Origin: Sinomonas cyclohexanicum
GTDB taxonomy: Bacteria; Actinomycetota; Actinomycetes; Actinomycetales; Micrococcaceae
Assembly (NCBI RefSeq): GCF_020886775.1
Contig: NZ_AP024525.1
Coordinates: 2,170,001-2,234,000 of the forward strand
Length of the DNA: 64,000 bases
Reading direction: 5' to 3'
The position numbers and the translations under genes were made by a program. Position 1 is the stretch's first letter. Each line of letters opens with the position of its first letter. The notes under the pieces were generated by a model. That model was given only the letters and a program-made list of their open reading frames with translations. It had not been told where the DNA came from and did not search any database. Of this stretch, positions 1 to 7,554 are shown one piece after another.

Positions 1-21
1 GTCTGACGCTCCCGCGGCTTC

Positions 22-62
22 GCGAGGGCGCCGTTCCAGCTGGGCTGGGACGGCGCCCTCGC
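22..62. terminator. Strong hairpin, probable terminator of the upstream gene
   Basis: A perfect 13-bp inverted repeat (22-34 with 50-62) encloses a 15-nt loop. There is no T-run, which is common for high-GC actinobacterial terminators. It lies before the first gene and probably ends transcription entering from the left edge. Confidence 0.6.
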
Positions 63-125
63 TGTCTGACCGGGTGAGGCCGAATGGCACTTCCGCCGGG
101 CCCTCAGGACGGCCACCGTTGAGCC

Positions 126-1172
126 ATGGCCGAGTCCGGGGGCGGTTCTGACGCACGACGGCGCCGGGTCCGCTCGCGCCTGATTCTCGCCGCCGTCACG
201 CTCCTCGTCGTCGTGGGGGCGGCGGTGGGCACGTTCGTGCTCATGACCCCGCGCGGGGCGCCGGGCGAGGGAACCGCTCCCGGCCCCTCGGCGTCGGCCG
301 GCCCGTCTGCGAGCGCGTCCGCGTCGCTCCCGGCGGTGGAGTCCGGCCCGCTGAACATCCTCGTGATGGGCAGCGACATCCGCGGGAACGCCCGCGAGGC
401 GATCGCGGGCCAGCAGGCCAACGGCGGGGTCGCGGACCAGCGGGCGGACATGATCATGCTCATCCACGTCCAGGCCGACCACCGCAGGATCTTCGGCATC
501 TCGATCATGCGGGACCTGTGGGTGGACATCCCCGGCCACGGTCCGTCGAAGATCAACGCTGGCCTCGCCCTCGCCGGCCCGCAGCTCGTGGCCGAGACGG
601 TCAGCTCCCTGCTATCGGTCCGGATCGACCACTGGGCCCTTCTCGACTTCGACGGCTTCAAGGCCGTCACGGATGCGCTCGGGGGTGTGGACGTGAACGT
701 CCCGGTCGCGTTCACCGCCACGTTCGACACGCACCACACGTTCTCCCAAGGCGTCAACCACCTCGATGGCCAAGCGGCGCTCGAGTTCGTCCGCGAGCGG
801 TACGCCTTCCCCGATGGCGACTACCAGCGGGTGCGGGATCAGCAGGCCTTCGTTCGCAGTCTCGTCGCGCAGCTGCTTGCCACCGGTCGCGTGCGGGGCC
901 CCGCCGAGGCGATGGGCGTCGTCGGCCTCGCCATGCCGTACGTGATCACGGACCCGGGCCTCGACGCGACGGGCCTCGCGGCCCTCGGATATGCGCTGCG
1001 CGAGGTCGATGCGTCGTCGAGCGCCTTCTTCACGCTGCCGACATCGGGCACCGGCACCTCGGCGGACGGCCAGTCGATCGTCGTACCGGACTACACGGGC
1101 ATCGCCGACGTCGCGAGGGCCCTTGGGTCCGACGCGCTGGGGGAGTACGCCGCGGCCCACGGGCTCTCGTAG
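126..1172 (+). CDS. LCP (LytR-CpsA-Psr) family cell-wall glycopolymer ligase-like protein
   Basis: The protein has 348 residues. A short basic cytoplasmic tail is followed by one membrane anchor (about residues 18-40) and an Ala/Ser/Pro-rich linker. The LCP catalytic domain starts near residue 76 (LNILVMGSD) and continues with SIMRDLWVDIP, then ALEFVRERY and a downstream Arg-rich YQRVRDQQ segment. These are the usual acidic and arginine positions that bind the polyprenyl-pyrophosphate substrate. LCP enzymes attach teichoic-acid-like polymers or arabinogalactan to peptidoglycan outside the membrane. It lacks the C-terminal LytR_C domain present in the second LCP protein of this window (37744-39267). 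The first in-frame ATG after the upstream hairpin was chosen; the ribosome binding site is weak. Confidence 0.85.
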   Translation: MAESGGGSDARRRRVRSRLILAAVTLLVVVGAAVGTFVLMTPRGAPGEGTAPGPSASAGPSASASASLPAVESGPLNILVMGSDIRGNAREAIAGQQANGGVADQRADMIMLIHVQADHRRIFGISIMRDLWVDIPGHGPSKINAGLALAGPQLVAETVSSLLSVRIDHWALLDFDGFKAVTDALGGVDVNVPVAFTATFDTHHTFSQGVNHLDGQAALEFVRERYAFPDGDYQRVRDQQAFVRSLVAQLLATGRVRGPAEAMGVVGLAMPYVITDPGLDATGLAALGYALREVDASSSAFFTLPTSGTGTSADGQSIVVPDYTGIADVARALGSDALGEYAAAHGLS

Positions 1173-1203
1173 CCTCCGGCGCCCGCCCGCCTAGACTGGC
1201 GCC

Positions 1204-3549
1204 ATGCATGCAGCCGACAGCCATGACCTGATCCGTGTCCGGGGCGCACGCGAGAACAACCTCAAGGACGTCAGCCTCGACCTGCCCAAGCGGCGGCTGA
1301 CGGTCTTCACCGGCGTCTCGGGCTCGGGGAAGAGCTCACTTGTCTTCGCCACGATTGCCGCCGAGTCGCAGCGCATGATCAACGAGACCTACTCGTCCTT
1401 CGTGCAGACCTTCATGCCCACGATGGCCCGGCCCGACGTCGACCTCCTCGAGGGGCTCACCACGGCGATCATCGTGGACCAGGAGCGCATGGGCGCGAAC
1501 ATCCGCTCGACCGTCGGCACCGTCACGGATGCCAACGCCATGCTCCGCATGCTGTTCAGCCGGCTCGGCCAGCCGCATATCGGCTCTCCGCAGGCGTTCT
1601 CCTTCAACGTCCCGTCCGTGTCGGGTGCCGGGGCGATCAAGACTGCCACCGGGAAGTCCGAGAAGCGCACCTTCAGCATCACGGGCGGAATGTGCCCTCG
1701 CTGCGAGGGCACCGGCCAGGTGAGTGACTTCGACCTCACCGCGCTCTACGACGGCAGCAAGTCCCTGGCCGGCGGCGCGATCAGCGTCCCCGGCTACAGC
1801 ATGGACGGCTGGTACGGGCGCATCTTCGCCGGGTCCGGCTACTTCGACATGGCCAAGCCCGTCGGCACGTTCACCACCAAGGAACTGCACGACCTGCTCT
1901 ACCGGGAACCGACCAAGATCAAGGTCGAGGGGATCAACCTCACCTACGAGGGCCTCATCCCCAAGATCCAGAAGTCCATGCTCTCCAAGGACAAGGAGGC
2001 GATGCAGCCGCACATCCGCGCGTTCGTGGAGCGGGCCATCACGTTCCAGGCATGCCCCGAGTGCGGCGGCACGCGCCTCGCGGCGCCTGCGCGGTCCTCG
2101 AAGATCAGGGGCGTGAGCATCGCCGATCTCTGCGCGATGCAGATCAGCGACCTCGCCCATTGGGTCCGCGACCTCGACGAGCCCTCCGCGGCGCCGCTCC
2201 TGAAGAGCCTCCAGGACCTCCTCGACTCGTTCGTGGACATCGGCCTCGGGTACCTCTCCCTCGACCGCTCGTCCGGGACCCTCTCCGGGGGCGAGGCGCA
2301 GCGGACCAAGATGATCCGGCACCTCGGGTCCTCGCTGACCGATGTCACCTACGTGTTCGACGAGCCCACGATCGGCCTGCATCCCCACGACATCGCCCGC
2401 ATGAACGAACTCCTCCTCCAGCTGCGCGACAAGGGCAACACCGTGCTCGTCGTCGAGCACAAGCCCGAGGCGATCTCCATCGCCGACCATGTGGTGGATC
2501 TCGGTCCAGGGGCCGGCACCGCGGGCGGCGAGATCTGCTTCGAGGGCACGGTCGAGGAACTCCGGGGGAGCGCCACGCTCACGGGGAAGCACCTCGACGA
2601 CCGGGCGCGGCTCAAGGAGGAGGTCCGCCACGCGAAGGACGTGCTGGAGGTGCGCGGCGCCTCCACGCACAACCTCAAGGGCGTGGACGTCGACCTCCCG
2701 CTCGGGGTGCTCACGGTGGTCACCGGCGTCGCGGGCTCCGGGAAGAGCTCGCTCATCCACGGCTCGGTCGCGGGCCGGGAGGGCGTCGTCGTGATCGACC
2801 AGGGCGCGATCAAAGGGTCGCGCCGCTCCAACCCGGCCACGTACACGGGCCTGCTCGAGCCGATCCGCAAGGCGTACGCGAAGGCGAACGGCGTCAAGCC
2901 GGCGCTGTTCAGCGCCAACTCCGAGGGTGCGTGCCCGGTCTGCAACGGCGCCGGCGTGATCTACACCGATCTGGGCTTCATGGACACCGTCTCCACGCCA
3001 TGCGAGGAATGCGGAGGCAAGCGCTTCCAGGCCGCGGTCCTCGAGTACAGGCTCAACGGGCGCGACATCGCCGAGGTCCTCGCGATGCCGGTCAGGGAGG
3101 CGGAGTCGTTCTTCTCCGACGGCGAGTCCAAGATCCCGGCGGCGCACCGGATCCTCGAGCGGATGGCCGACGTCGGCCTCGGGTACCTCGCGCTCGGCCA
3201 GCCCCTCACCACCCTGTCCGGCGGCGAACGGCAGCGGCTCAAGCTCGCCACGCAGATGGGGGAGAAGGGCGGCATCTACGTCCTCGACGAGCCGACCACG
3301 GGTCTGCACCTGGCCGACGTCGAGCAACTCCTCGGGCTCTTGGACCGGCTCGTGGACTCGGGCAAGTCCGTGATCGTGATCGAGCACCACCAGGCCGTCA
3401 TGGCGCACGCCGACTGGATCGTCGATCTTGGTCCCGGTGCGGGGCACGACGGCGGCCTCGTGGTCTTCGAGGGAACGCCCGCCGATCTCGTGGCGAACCG
3501 CTCGACGCTCACGGGGGAGCACCTCGCGAGGTACGTCGGGGCCGTGTGA
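1204..3549 (+). CDS. UvrA-like ABC excinuclease family ATPase, short form
   Basis: This 781-residue protein has two UvrA-type ATPase modules. Walker A motifs are GVSGSGKSS (about residue 37) and GVAGSGKSS (about 510). ABC signatures are LSGGEAQR (about 360) and LSGGERQR (about 673), each followed by a DEPT Walker B. Zinc-finger-like CxxC pairs are visible: CPRCEG, CPECGG, CPVCNG and CEECGG. Canonical UvrA is about 950 residues, so insertion domains are reduced. Such short UvrA-like proteins occur in actinobacteria next to a full UvrA and some are linked to tolerance of DNA-binding drugs; that role here is only inferred. It starts 31 nt after the LCP gene and may share its transcript. Confidence 0.85.
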   Translation: MHAADSHDLIRVRGARENNLKDVSLDLPKRRLTVFTGVSGSGKSSLVFATIAAESQRMINETYSSFVQTFMPTMARPDVDLLEGLTTAIIVDQERMGANIRSTVGTVTDANAMLRMLFSRLGQPHIGSPQAFSFNVPSVSGAGAIKTATGKSEKRTFSITGGMCPRCEGTGQVSDFDLTALYDGSKSLAGGAISVPGYSMDGWYGRIFAGSGYFDMAKPVGTFTTKELHDLLYREPTKIKVEGINLTYEGLIPKIQKSMLSKDKEAMQPHIRAFVERAITFQACPECGGTRLAAPARSSKIRGVSIADLCAMQISDLAHWVRDLDEPSAAPLLKSLQDLLDSFVDIGLGYLSLDRSSGTLSGGEAQRTKMIRHLGSSLTDVTYVFDEPTIGLHPHDIARMNELLLQLRDKGNTVLVVEHKPEAISIADHVVDLGPGAGTAGGEICFEGTVEELRGSATLTGKHLDDRARLKEEVRHAKDVLEVRGASTHNLKGVDVDLPLGVLTVVTGVAGSGKSSLIHGSVAGREGVVVIDQGAIKGSRRSNPATYTGLLEPIRKAYAKANGVKPALFSANSEGACPVCNGAGVIYTDLGFMDTVSTPCEECGGKRFQAAVLEYRLNGRDIAEVLAMPVREAESFFSDGESKIPAAHRILERMADVGLGYLALGQPLTTLSGGERQRLKLATQMGEKGGIYVLDEPTTGLHLADVEQLLGLLDRLVDSGKSVIVIEHHQAVMAHADWIVDLGPGAGHDGGLVVFEGTPADLVANRSTLTGEHLARYVGAV

Positions 3550-3559
3550 CGCACGGGCC

Positions 3560-3812
3560 TTACTGGGCCGTCACGGCACGCTGCACGAACGCCAGCGCTG
3601 CCATCGCGAGGAACAGCGGGGCCGCCACGATCATCCAGCCGACGCCGGCGTTCGCCGCGATGCCGAGCATTCCGCCGGTGCCAGCGAAGAACAGGACCAC
3701 GTAGCTCACCACCATCCACGGCGTATGGCGGAGTCGATCTTCAGGATGTAGTCGAGCACTGCCTCAACCACGAGCCAGGCCAGCATGAGTCCGATCTGGA
3801 GGTAGTTACAGC
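3560..3812 (-). pseudogene. Frameshifted remnant of a small membrane protein gene
   Basis: On the minus strand one frame gives a hydrophobic helix (YLQIGLMLAWLVVEAVLDYI, about 3799-3740). A second frame then gives RHTPWMVVSYVVLFFAG, a Gly/Ala helix and a third hydrophobic helix, ending at a TAA at 3560. The frames join if one base is missing near 3729-3733. The resulting chain of about 80 residues reads as a typical three-helix membrane protein. No convincing start or upstream region is left, so the gene looks 5'-truncated as well as frameshifted. This remnant is what fills the 350-bp gap after the UvrA-like gene. Function unknown. Confidence 0.5.
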
Positions 3813-3899
3813 ATGCCCCCAGTGTCCTTTGCATCCGGTCGGTGCGGCTAGGGACCTGGGGCCGGACCCGTCGTGGAACCCCGTGGGAAGCTTGCGTAT

Positions 3900-4487
3900 A
3901 TGGACACGGGCCGCCATGCGTTCGGCAACCCATCGCCCGGGGTGATGGTGCTCCTCGAGGGAGTGAGCGACGTCGCGGCCGTGAGGGTGCTCGCCTCGGC
4001 GCGAGGCGTCGACCTCGAGCGCGTGGGGTTCGTGAATCTCGGGGGAGTGACAAACGTCCGCAGCGTTCTTGTGGACATCCGGCACCGGGTACCTGACGCC
4101 GACGTCCTCGGGCTGTGCGACGCAGGCGAGGCCAGATACGTCGTGAGGGCCCTGGATGCCGTGGGCTGTCCAGTGCGGGATGCGAGCGACCTGCCCTCGT
4201 ATGGGTTCTTCATCTGCCAATCGGACCTCGAGGACGAACTCATCCGGGCGGTCGGGACGGCACGCGCTCTCGACGTGGTCGAGCGGCTCGGCCTGAGGGG
4301 CAAACTGGCGGCCCTCCAGCAACAGCCGGCCTGGCAGGGACGCCCACTGTCCGATCAGCTGCATCGGTTCTGCGGTGTCGCGTCTGGCCGCAAGGAACTG
4401 CTCGCTGGGGAGCTGGCCGGTGCGCTGAGGCCCGGCGAGGAGCCCGAACCGCTGCGGCTGCTCATCGAGCGGATGGCGCTGCTGTGA
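3900..4487 (+). CDS. Stand-alone TOPRIM (OLD-type) domain protein
   Basis: A 195-residue protein. Near its N-terminus is VMVLLEGVSDVAAVRVL, the TOPRIM EGxSD element, followed by a hydrophobic strand ending in GLCDAGEARYVVRAL, which gives the second acidic site. A Leu/Arg-rich helical C-terminal half ends in LRLLIERMALL. TOPRIM folds bind a metal in topoisomerases, primases and OLD-family nucleases. Here there is no ATPase domain, so the partner and substrate are unknown. A GTG 27 nt upstream (3873) is an alternative start; the ATG is preferred because GGGAAG lies upstream. It borders the island that starts near 4.9 kb. Confidence 0.6.
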   Translation: MDTGRHAFGNPSPGVMVLLEGVSDVAAVRVLASARGVDLERVGFVNLGGVTNVRSVLVDIRHRVPDADVLGLCDAGEARYVVRALDAVGCPVRDASDLPSYGFFICQSDLEDELIRAVGTARALDVVERLGLRGKLAALQQQPAWQGRPLSDQLHRFCGVASGRKELLAGELAGALRPGEEPEPLRLLIERMALL

Positions 4488-4622
4488 CAGGCCTACTCAA
4501 CTGGCAGAGGCGGGTATTCATGAGACGGGAGTAGGCCGTTCCAGATTGCCCCAATGGGGACCCGCTCGCGTGCGGTTTGCGCCGGTTGCCGACCCATCAT
4601 CGATTCGTGAAGAGTTGGCGCC

Positions 4623-4922
4623 ATGCGATCACATGTTCTCCTTATCGGTGGCCCGTCGGGTGTGGGGAAGACGACGGCGGCGTTGGCTCTGCACAAGCTC
4701 ATGAAGTCATCAGGCGTCCGGCACGCCGTCATCGAGGGGGACTGTCTCGATCTTGCGCATCCGGCCCCGCATTTCGCGCATGCAGTGGCGAGGCTCGCCG
4801 AGCGGAATCTCGGTGCCCTCTGGGCTAACTACCGGGAACTGGGCTACCGCCGGTTGACATTCACGAACACGGCGTCGGTCCTAACTGGCGCCGCCGGAGC
4901 CCAAAAACACGCGCTTCGCTGA
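4623..4922 (+). pseudogene. Truncated P-loop ATPase/kinase-like gene
   Basis: The N-terminus has a clear Walker A (LIGGPSGVGKTTAA), followed by VIEGDCLDLAHPAP and LGALWANYRELGYRRLTFTN, the pattern of a small nucleotide-kinase-like P-loop protein. Relatives as I recall them are about 170-180 residues, but this frame ends after 99. The family-like sequence stops at NTASVL (about 4880), exactly where a 9-bp inverted repeat begins (CTAACTGGC, 4881-4889). The last 14 residues appear to be junction sequence. I read it as cut by an insertion or deletion at the island boundary; an intact but shorter protein cannot be excluded. Confidence 0.55.
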
Positions 4923-4983
4923 ACTCACTCCCAGAGAAGCGCGTGCGGCTCGTCCCCCATCAACATGTCTCACTGCCAGTTAG
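4881..4983. repeat. Short segment bounded by 9-bp inverted repeats at the island's left edge
   Basis: CTAACTGGC at 4881-4889 is repeated inverted as GCCAGTTAG at 4975-4983. The left copy coincides with the point where the P-loop gene loses its family-like sequence. The segment contains the terminator at 4903-4945. It could be the end of a mobile element, a MITE-like insertion, or chance. Confidence 0.3.
4903..4945 (-). terminator. Intrinsic terminator of the Pycsar-like operon
   Basis: Read on the minus strand, CACGCGCTTC (4945-4936) pairs perfectly with GAAGCGCGTG (4917-4908) across an 18-nt loop and is followed by five T (4907-4903). It lies about 120 bp beyond the small ORF ending at 5068 and is the first plausible stop signal after the cyclase/E2/PycTM genes. 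Confidence 0.6.
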
Positions 4984-5067
4984 AGCTGCTGCCAGCTCCT
5001 CGGCCCCGAACGACGCGGCGCTCGGAATCAGGGCTAGAAACAGCCCGGTCTCGAGAGCAGGCGAAGC

Positions 5068-5238
5068 CTAGTTGGCAGGCGTAGACCTCTCCTCGGGGTC
5101 GGAAGCCCACCCGACAAGCTTCGCGAGGCGAACGGCTATGTCAGCAGGCCAGAGGCTGTCCGTGTCAATGCGGCGCACTACTTCGGAGGCTTCCACCGCG
5201 AGCCGCGCCGCTGTCTCCGCACTACGGTCAAAGGTCAT
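5068..5238 (-). CDS. Small protein (56 aa) downstream of the PycTM gene
   Basis: An ATG at 5238 opens a 56-codon frame for an Ala/Glu/Arg-rich, hydrophilic, mostly helical protein (MTFDRSAETAARL... LVGWASDPEERS) with no membrane segment. I do not recognise a family. The start overlaps the end of the preceding 36-codon frame by 11 nt (CATGACCTTTGA), which suggests translational coupling. A GGAGAAG stretch upstream could serve as ribosome binding site. It lies between the effector gene and the terminator at 4903-4945, so it is probably in the same transcript. Confidence 0.5.
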   Translation of the reverse strand: MTFDRSAETAARLAVEASEVVRRIDTDSLWPADIAVRLAKLVGWASDPEERSTPAN

Positions 5239-5338
5239 GCTGGGAGACTTCTCCGTGCCCTCGTACCGCCAATCGCGTTGATACCACCTTCTGTCCCGCG
5301 CGAAGCAGAACTGCGGTCACTTCAGGATCGTCGCCCAT
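5228..5338 (-). CDS. Very small possible ORF (36 aa) between PycTM and the 56-aa gene
   Basis: The frame from the ATG at 5338 encodes MGDDPEVTAVLLRAGQ followed by a basic tail ending in SQHDL. It stays open further upstream as protein-like sequence (FADALAAA), but no ATG, GTG or TTG occurs there. Its stop overlaps the start of the 56-aa gene. It may be a real coupled micro-gene or the end of a formerly longer gene. No family recognised. Confidence 0.3.
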   Translation of the reverse strand: MGDDPEVTAVLLRAGQKVVSTRLAVRGHGEVSQHDL

Positions 5339-5378
5339 CGCGGCCGCCAGCGCATCGGCAAAGTACCCAGTGCTTCCG

Positions 5379-6002
5379 TCAGTCGCGCTGCGTGGTAACT
5401 GCGGTGGCTCCCATCGTCGGCTTCGCTTGTTGAGCTGGTGGAGACTGAGGAGACCACGCAGCCATTGCAGCTGATGTCGTCACGAGTGCGACTGCTGTGA
5501 TCACAAGCAGGGCGAAGCCCCGAACTGCCATCTTGTTGGCACGAAACTTTCGCTTCGCGATGATGGACAAGTCGACCACTTGCCGCCAAGCATCCTCGCC
5601 AGCTTGGGTGTGTTCGCTGTGCCGTCTGATCTCATCTGCCGAGGCTTCAGCCAATGTGGGCCACGCGAACCGGTTGATGCCGTGATGCGTTGCAGTGCTC
5701 TTAGGTTCGAGCGCGCGGACAAGCCAAAACAACGTCCAGAGGAAGGCGATGGCTGCAAGGCTGGAGAGCAGGATCGTGGTGACGAGGGCTGTTAGCCCTC
5801 CCGACTTGAGCACGTCTAAGATCGTCTTCGCATTGGTCATGACCATGGTCGTTACGACGCCAAGACCGGCCGTCAGCACTGTCGCCTTCGTATCGGCAAA
5901 GCGAACCCAATTGGCGACTTGATCCATGGCCTGGAAGCTGCCGTCGTTGGGTTTGTCAGTGGCTTGCTCGCTGGGACTGCTCTTGCGAGCCCTACGAAGC
6001 AA
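5379..6002 (-). CDS. pycTM: PycTM-like (Pycsar effector) membrane protein
   Basis: A 207-residue protein. The N-terminal region has WVRFADTKATVLTAG, the hallmark of the Pycsar transmembrane effector domain, and runs into a first hydrophobic stretch (about 41-57). A second membrane helix spans about 70-95 (TTILLSSLAAIAFLWTLFWL). A charged cytoplasmic helix pair follows (about 115-160, with EIRRHSEHTQ and IIAKRKFRANKMA), then a last helix at about 162-183. In Pycsar systems such effectors bind a cyclic pyrimidine nucleotide made by the cyclase and damage the inner membrane during phage infection. The start is a TTG overlapping the stop of the E2-like gene by 11 nt; an internal ATG (about 5927) is the alternative. 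Confidence 0.8.
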   Translation of the reverse strand: MLRRARKSSPSEQATDKPNDGSFQAMDQVANWVRFADTKATVLTAGLGVVTTMVMTNAKTILDVLKSGGLTALVTTILLSSLAAIAFLWTLFWLVRALEPKSTATHHGINRFAWPTLAEASADEIRRHSEHTQAGEDAWRQVVDLSIIAKRKFRANKMAVRGFALLVITAVALVTTSAAMAAWSPQSPPAQQAKPTMGATAVTTQRD

Positions 6003-6603
6003 CGTTGACTCCGGCCACCGGCCACCTCATTGTGAAGCGCCATTCGGTGTAGCATGCGAGCCAATGAGCAGCCCAGGCGATCGCGGTGGCGGCGGTGTGC
6101 TCGTCGCGGCGCCAGTCTGCAGTTTCCGCCACACAGAGGTCCCCATTTAGATAGAGGTGCGGCGACCGCTCGAAGCGTCGCCCCGTGGCGCGTCCAAGCT
6201 TTTGATGGCTGACGAGCTGAACTCGTGGCAGTCCGCGGTCGCGGCGGAGTGAAACCTGGATCATGAACCTCCCGCGTCCTGTGTTGATCTCTCCAGTCCA
6301 TGATGGCGAGATCTCGCCTTGGGGCGCGGTGTACCGGAAATTTGGGAAGGCAAGTTCCACGGCCTGAACGTGCTTCTCCAGCTTCTTGGGGTCGCTCCAC
6401 CAGGGAGTGCCGTCACCCGCGTCGTCGGTGAGGTTATCTCCGCCGTGGAACGTGTGGTTCGGGACCCGGGTGACCGGACCTCGCGAGTGGTGTTTTGGGC
6501 CCGATGCCGTTTCGGTGACGCCATCGAAGACGATCTCGCCATCGATGGTTACGTATCTGGGAGCTTTCACTCCGTGGTGACTCAGAAGAGCGGCGATGGA
6601 CAT
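5992..6603 (-). CDS. E2-like (ubiquitin-conjugating fold) protein in the Pycsar-type operon
   Basis: A 203-residue protein from the ATG at 6603, with a textbook ribosome binding site (AGGAGG, 5 nt upstream). The C-terminal half carries the prokaryotic E2-like pattern. It has strands RFMIQVSL and PRVQLVS, then PHLYLNGDLC with the candidate catalytic Cys157, then an ADWRRDEH segment and a Trp-rich helix (AAHWLACYTEW). This matches the E2-like component I know from short type II CBASS operons, which lack an E1. The first about 80 residues (His/Gly-rich, NHTFHGGDNL) are not recognised. It is sandwiched between the cyclase (17-nt gap) and the effector (11-nt overlap), so it is transcribed with both. 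Confidence 0.7.
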   Translation of the reverse strand: MSIAALLSHHGVKAPRYVTIDGEIVFDGVTETASGPKHHSRGPVTRVPNHTFHGGDNLTDDAGDGTPWWSDPKKLEKHVQAVELAFPNFRYTAPQGEISPSWTGEINTGRGRFMIQVSLRRDRGLPRVQLVSHQKLGRATGRRFERSPHLYLNGDLCVAETADWRRDEHTAATAIAWAAHWLACYTEWRFTMRWPVAGVNVAS

Positions 6604-6620
6604 TGTTTCCTCCTGGGCGC

Positions 6621-7424
6621 TTAGCCGACGGTGATGGCCGAGGCTGGGCGGCCGTTGAGCTGCTGGATGACGCTGGGCAGGATCGGGAGGACCTGACGCC
6701 ATCTGTAGTCGAAGTACTTGTAGGCGCGACGCTGGTAGTCGCGCTGATAATGCTTCGGGGAATCGGGGTGTTCGGAGAAACGTCCGTTAGTACCTAGCTG
6801 GGTCACCAGGCCCTCTCCAGCGACGACTTCCCAAGAGTTTGCGGCCTTCTCGCACTTGGCGGCGAAATTGGCTGAGAAGCCGATCGCGTTGACTTCGCTC
6901 CTGGATTGGCTCCCGCTGCGCACAAAAGTGACCTCTCCGAAGTCGACTCCTGCGCGGGCTTGGACGGGCTCGAGACCCCGTTCGGCGAGGCGTGGGTTCA
7001 ACTCGTTCTGAACTCCGTCAAGAGCGAAAGCGCATGCTCCCAGTGCGAGGCTGCAGACCACATCTGGTTTCCCCGGCCCGAAGCCGGCGAATAGACCGTC
7101 ACCACGTAACCCGAGGGGGTGGCCACCGAATACGGAGACGACTTCAACGAAGCCGGTCAGGATCGCATGAGCGAGATCCGTGACTTCGACGGCGTCATCC
7201 CAGAAGGTCCGACCGGTGAAGTTGGTGAGGTCTAGGAAGACAGTGGCGATTCGTGCGGACCGGCGCTCTCCGATCCGGAGCTCTTCGAACATCGGATGGC
7301 CGAGTCCGCGGGTTTCTAGAGTGGTCCCGGCAGACGCCGTGATGCCGCCTTTTTCCAGCAGGTCGCGGCGTCGTTGAAAGTCATGCATTACGGTTTGACC
7401 GAACTGCTTGTTGCTGTAGGACAT
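6621..7424 (-). CDS. pycC: Class III nucleotide cyclase of Pycsar type (PycC-like)
   Basis: A 267-residue protein. Two metal-binding aspartates are in the expected places: Asp65 in TVFLDLTNFTG and Asp109 in LRGDGLFAGFG. RAGVDFGEV (about 157-165) and GFSANFAAKCEKAA (about 182-195) complete the catalytic domain; Lys190 stands where classical adenylate cyclases have the transition-state Arg. There is no membrane segment. The neighbouring PycTM effector argues for cCMP or cUMP synthesis in anti-phage defence rather than cAMP signalling; the base specificity cannot be read from sequence alone. The ATG at 7424 with AGGGG upstream is preferred to the GTG at 7430. First gene of the operon. Confidence 0.8.
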   Translation of the reverse strand: MSYSNKQFGQTVMHDFQRRRDLLEKGGITASAGTTLETRGLGHPMFEELRIGERRSARIATVFLDLTNFTGRTFWDDAVEVTDLAHAILTGFVEVVSVFGGHPLGLRGDGLFAGFGPGKPDVVCSLALGACAFALDGVQNELNPRLAERGLEPVQARAGVDFGEVTFVRSGSQSRSEVNAIGFSANFAAKCEKAANSWEVVAGEGLVTQLGTNGRFSEHPDSPKHYQRDYQRRAYKYFDYRWRQVLPILPSVIQQLNGRPASAITVG

Positions 7425-7554
7425 GCTCACCCCTCGAGGCTTTCGGCTATGCGGCAGCAGGAGGGACTCGATGGTGGACAGATGTCGGGCATGACTGGAT
7501 AGGGATACATGCGTAAGGGTCTCGCTTTCAGCTTGACTGGTTCCAGCGAGAGCC
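7425..7554 (-). promoter_or_regulatory. Upstream region of the Pycsar-type operon, cut by an insertion sequence
   Basis: About 130 bp separate the cyclase start from the left end of the IS1380-family element. The stretch is relatively AT-rich (for instance TTACGC, GTATCCCTATCC on the minus strand), but I cannot assign a convincing -35/-10 pair. Any original upstream control beyond this point has been displaced by the IS. Confidence 0.3.

Noticed and set aside
1336-3522. Very long minus-strand open frame opposite the UvrA-like gene
   Set aside because: High-GC shadow: Arg/Ala/His-rich with no motifs, and the plus strand has complete UvrA signatures. The same applies to long frames opposite qcrB, ctaD, leuA, leuS, trpD and the CBS-domain gene.
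5317-5589. 90-residue minus-strand frame overlapping the PycTM C-terminus
   Set aside because: Ser/Arg/His-rich with no pattern and entirely overlapping the effector frame; treated as a shadow.
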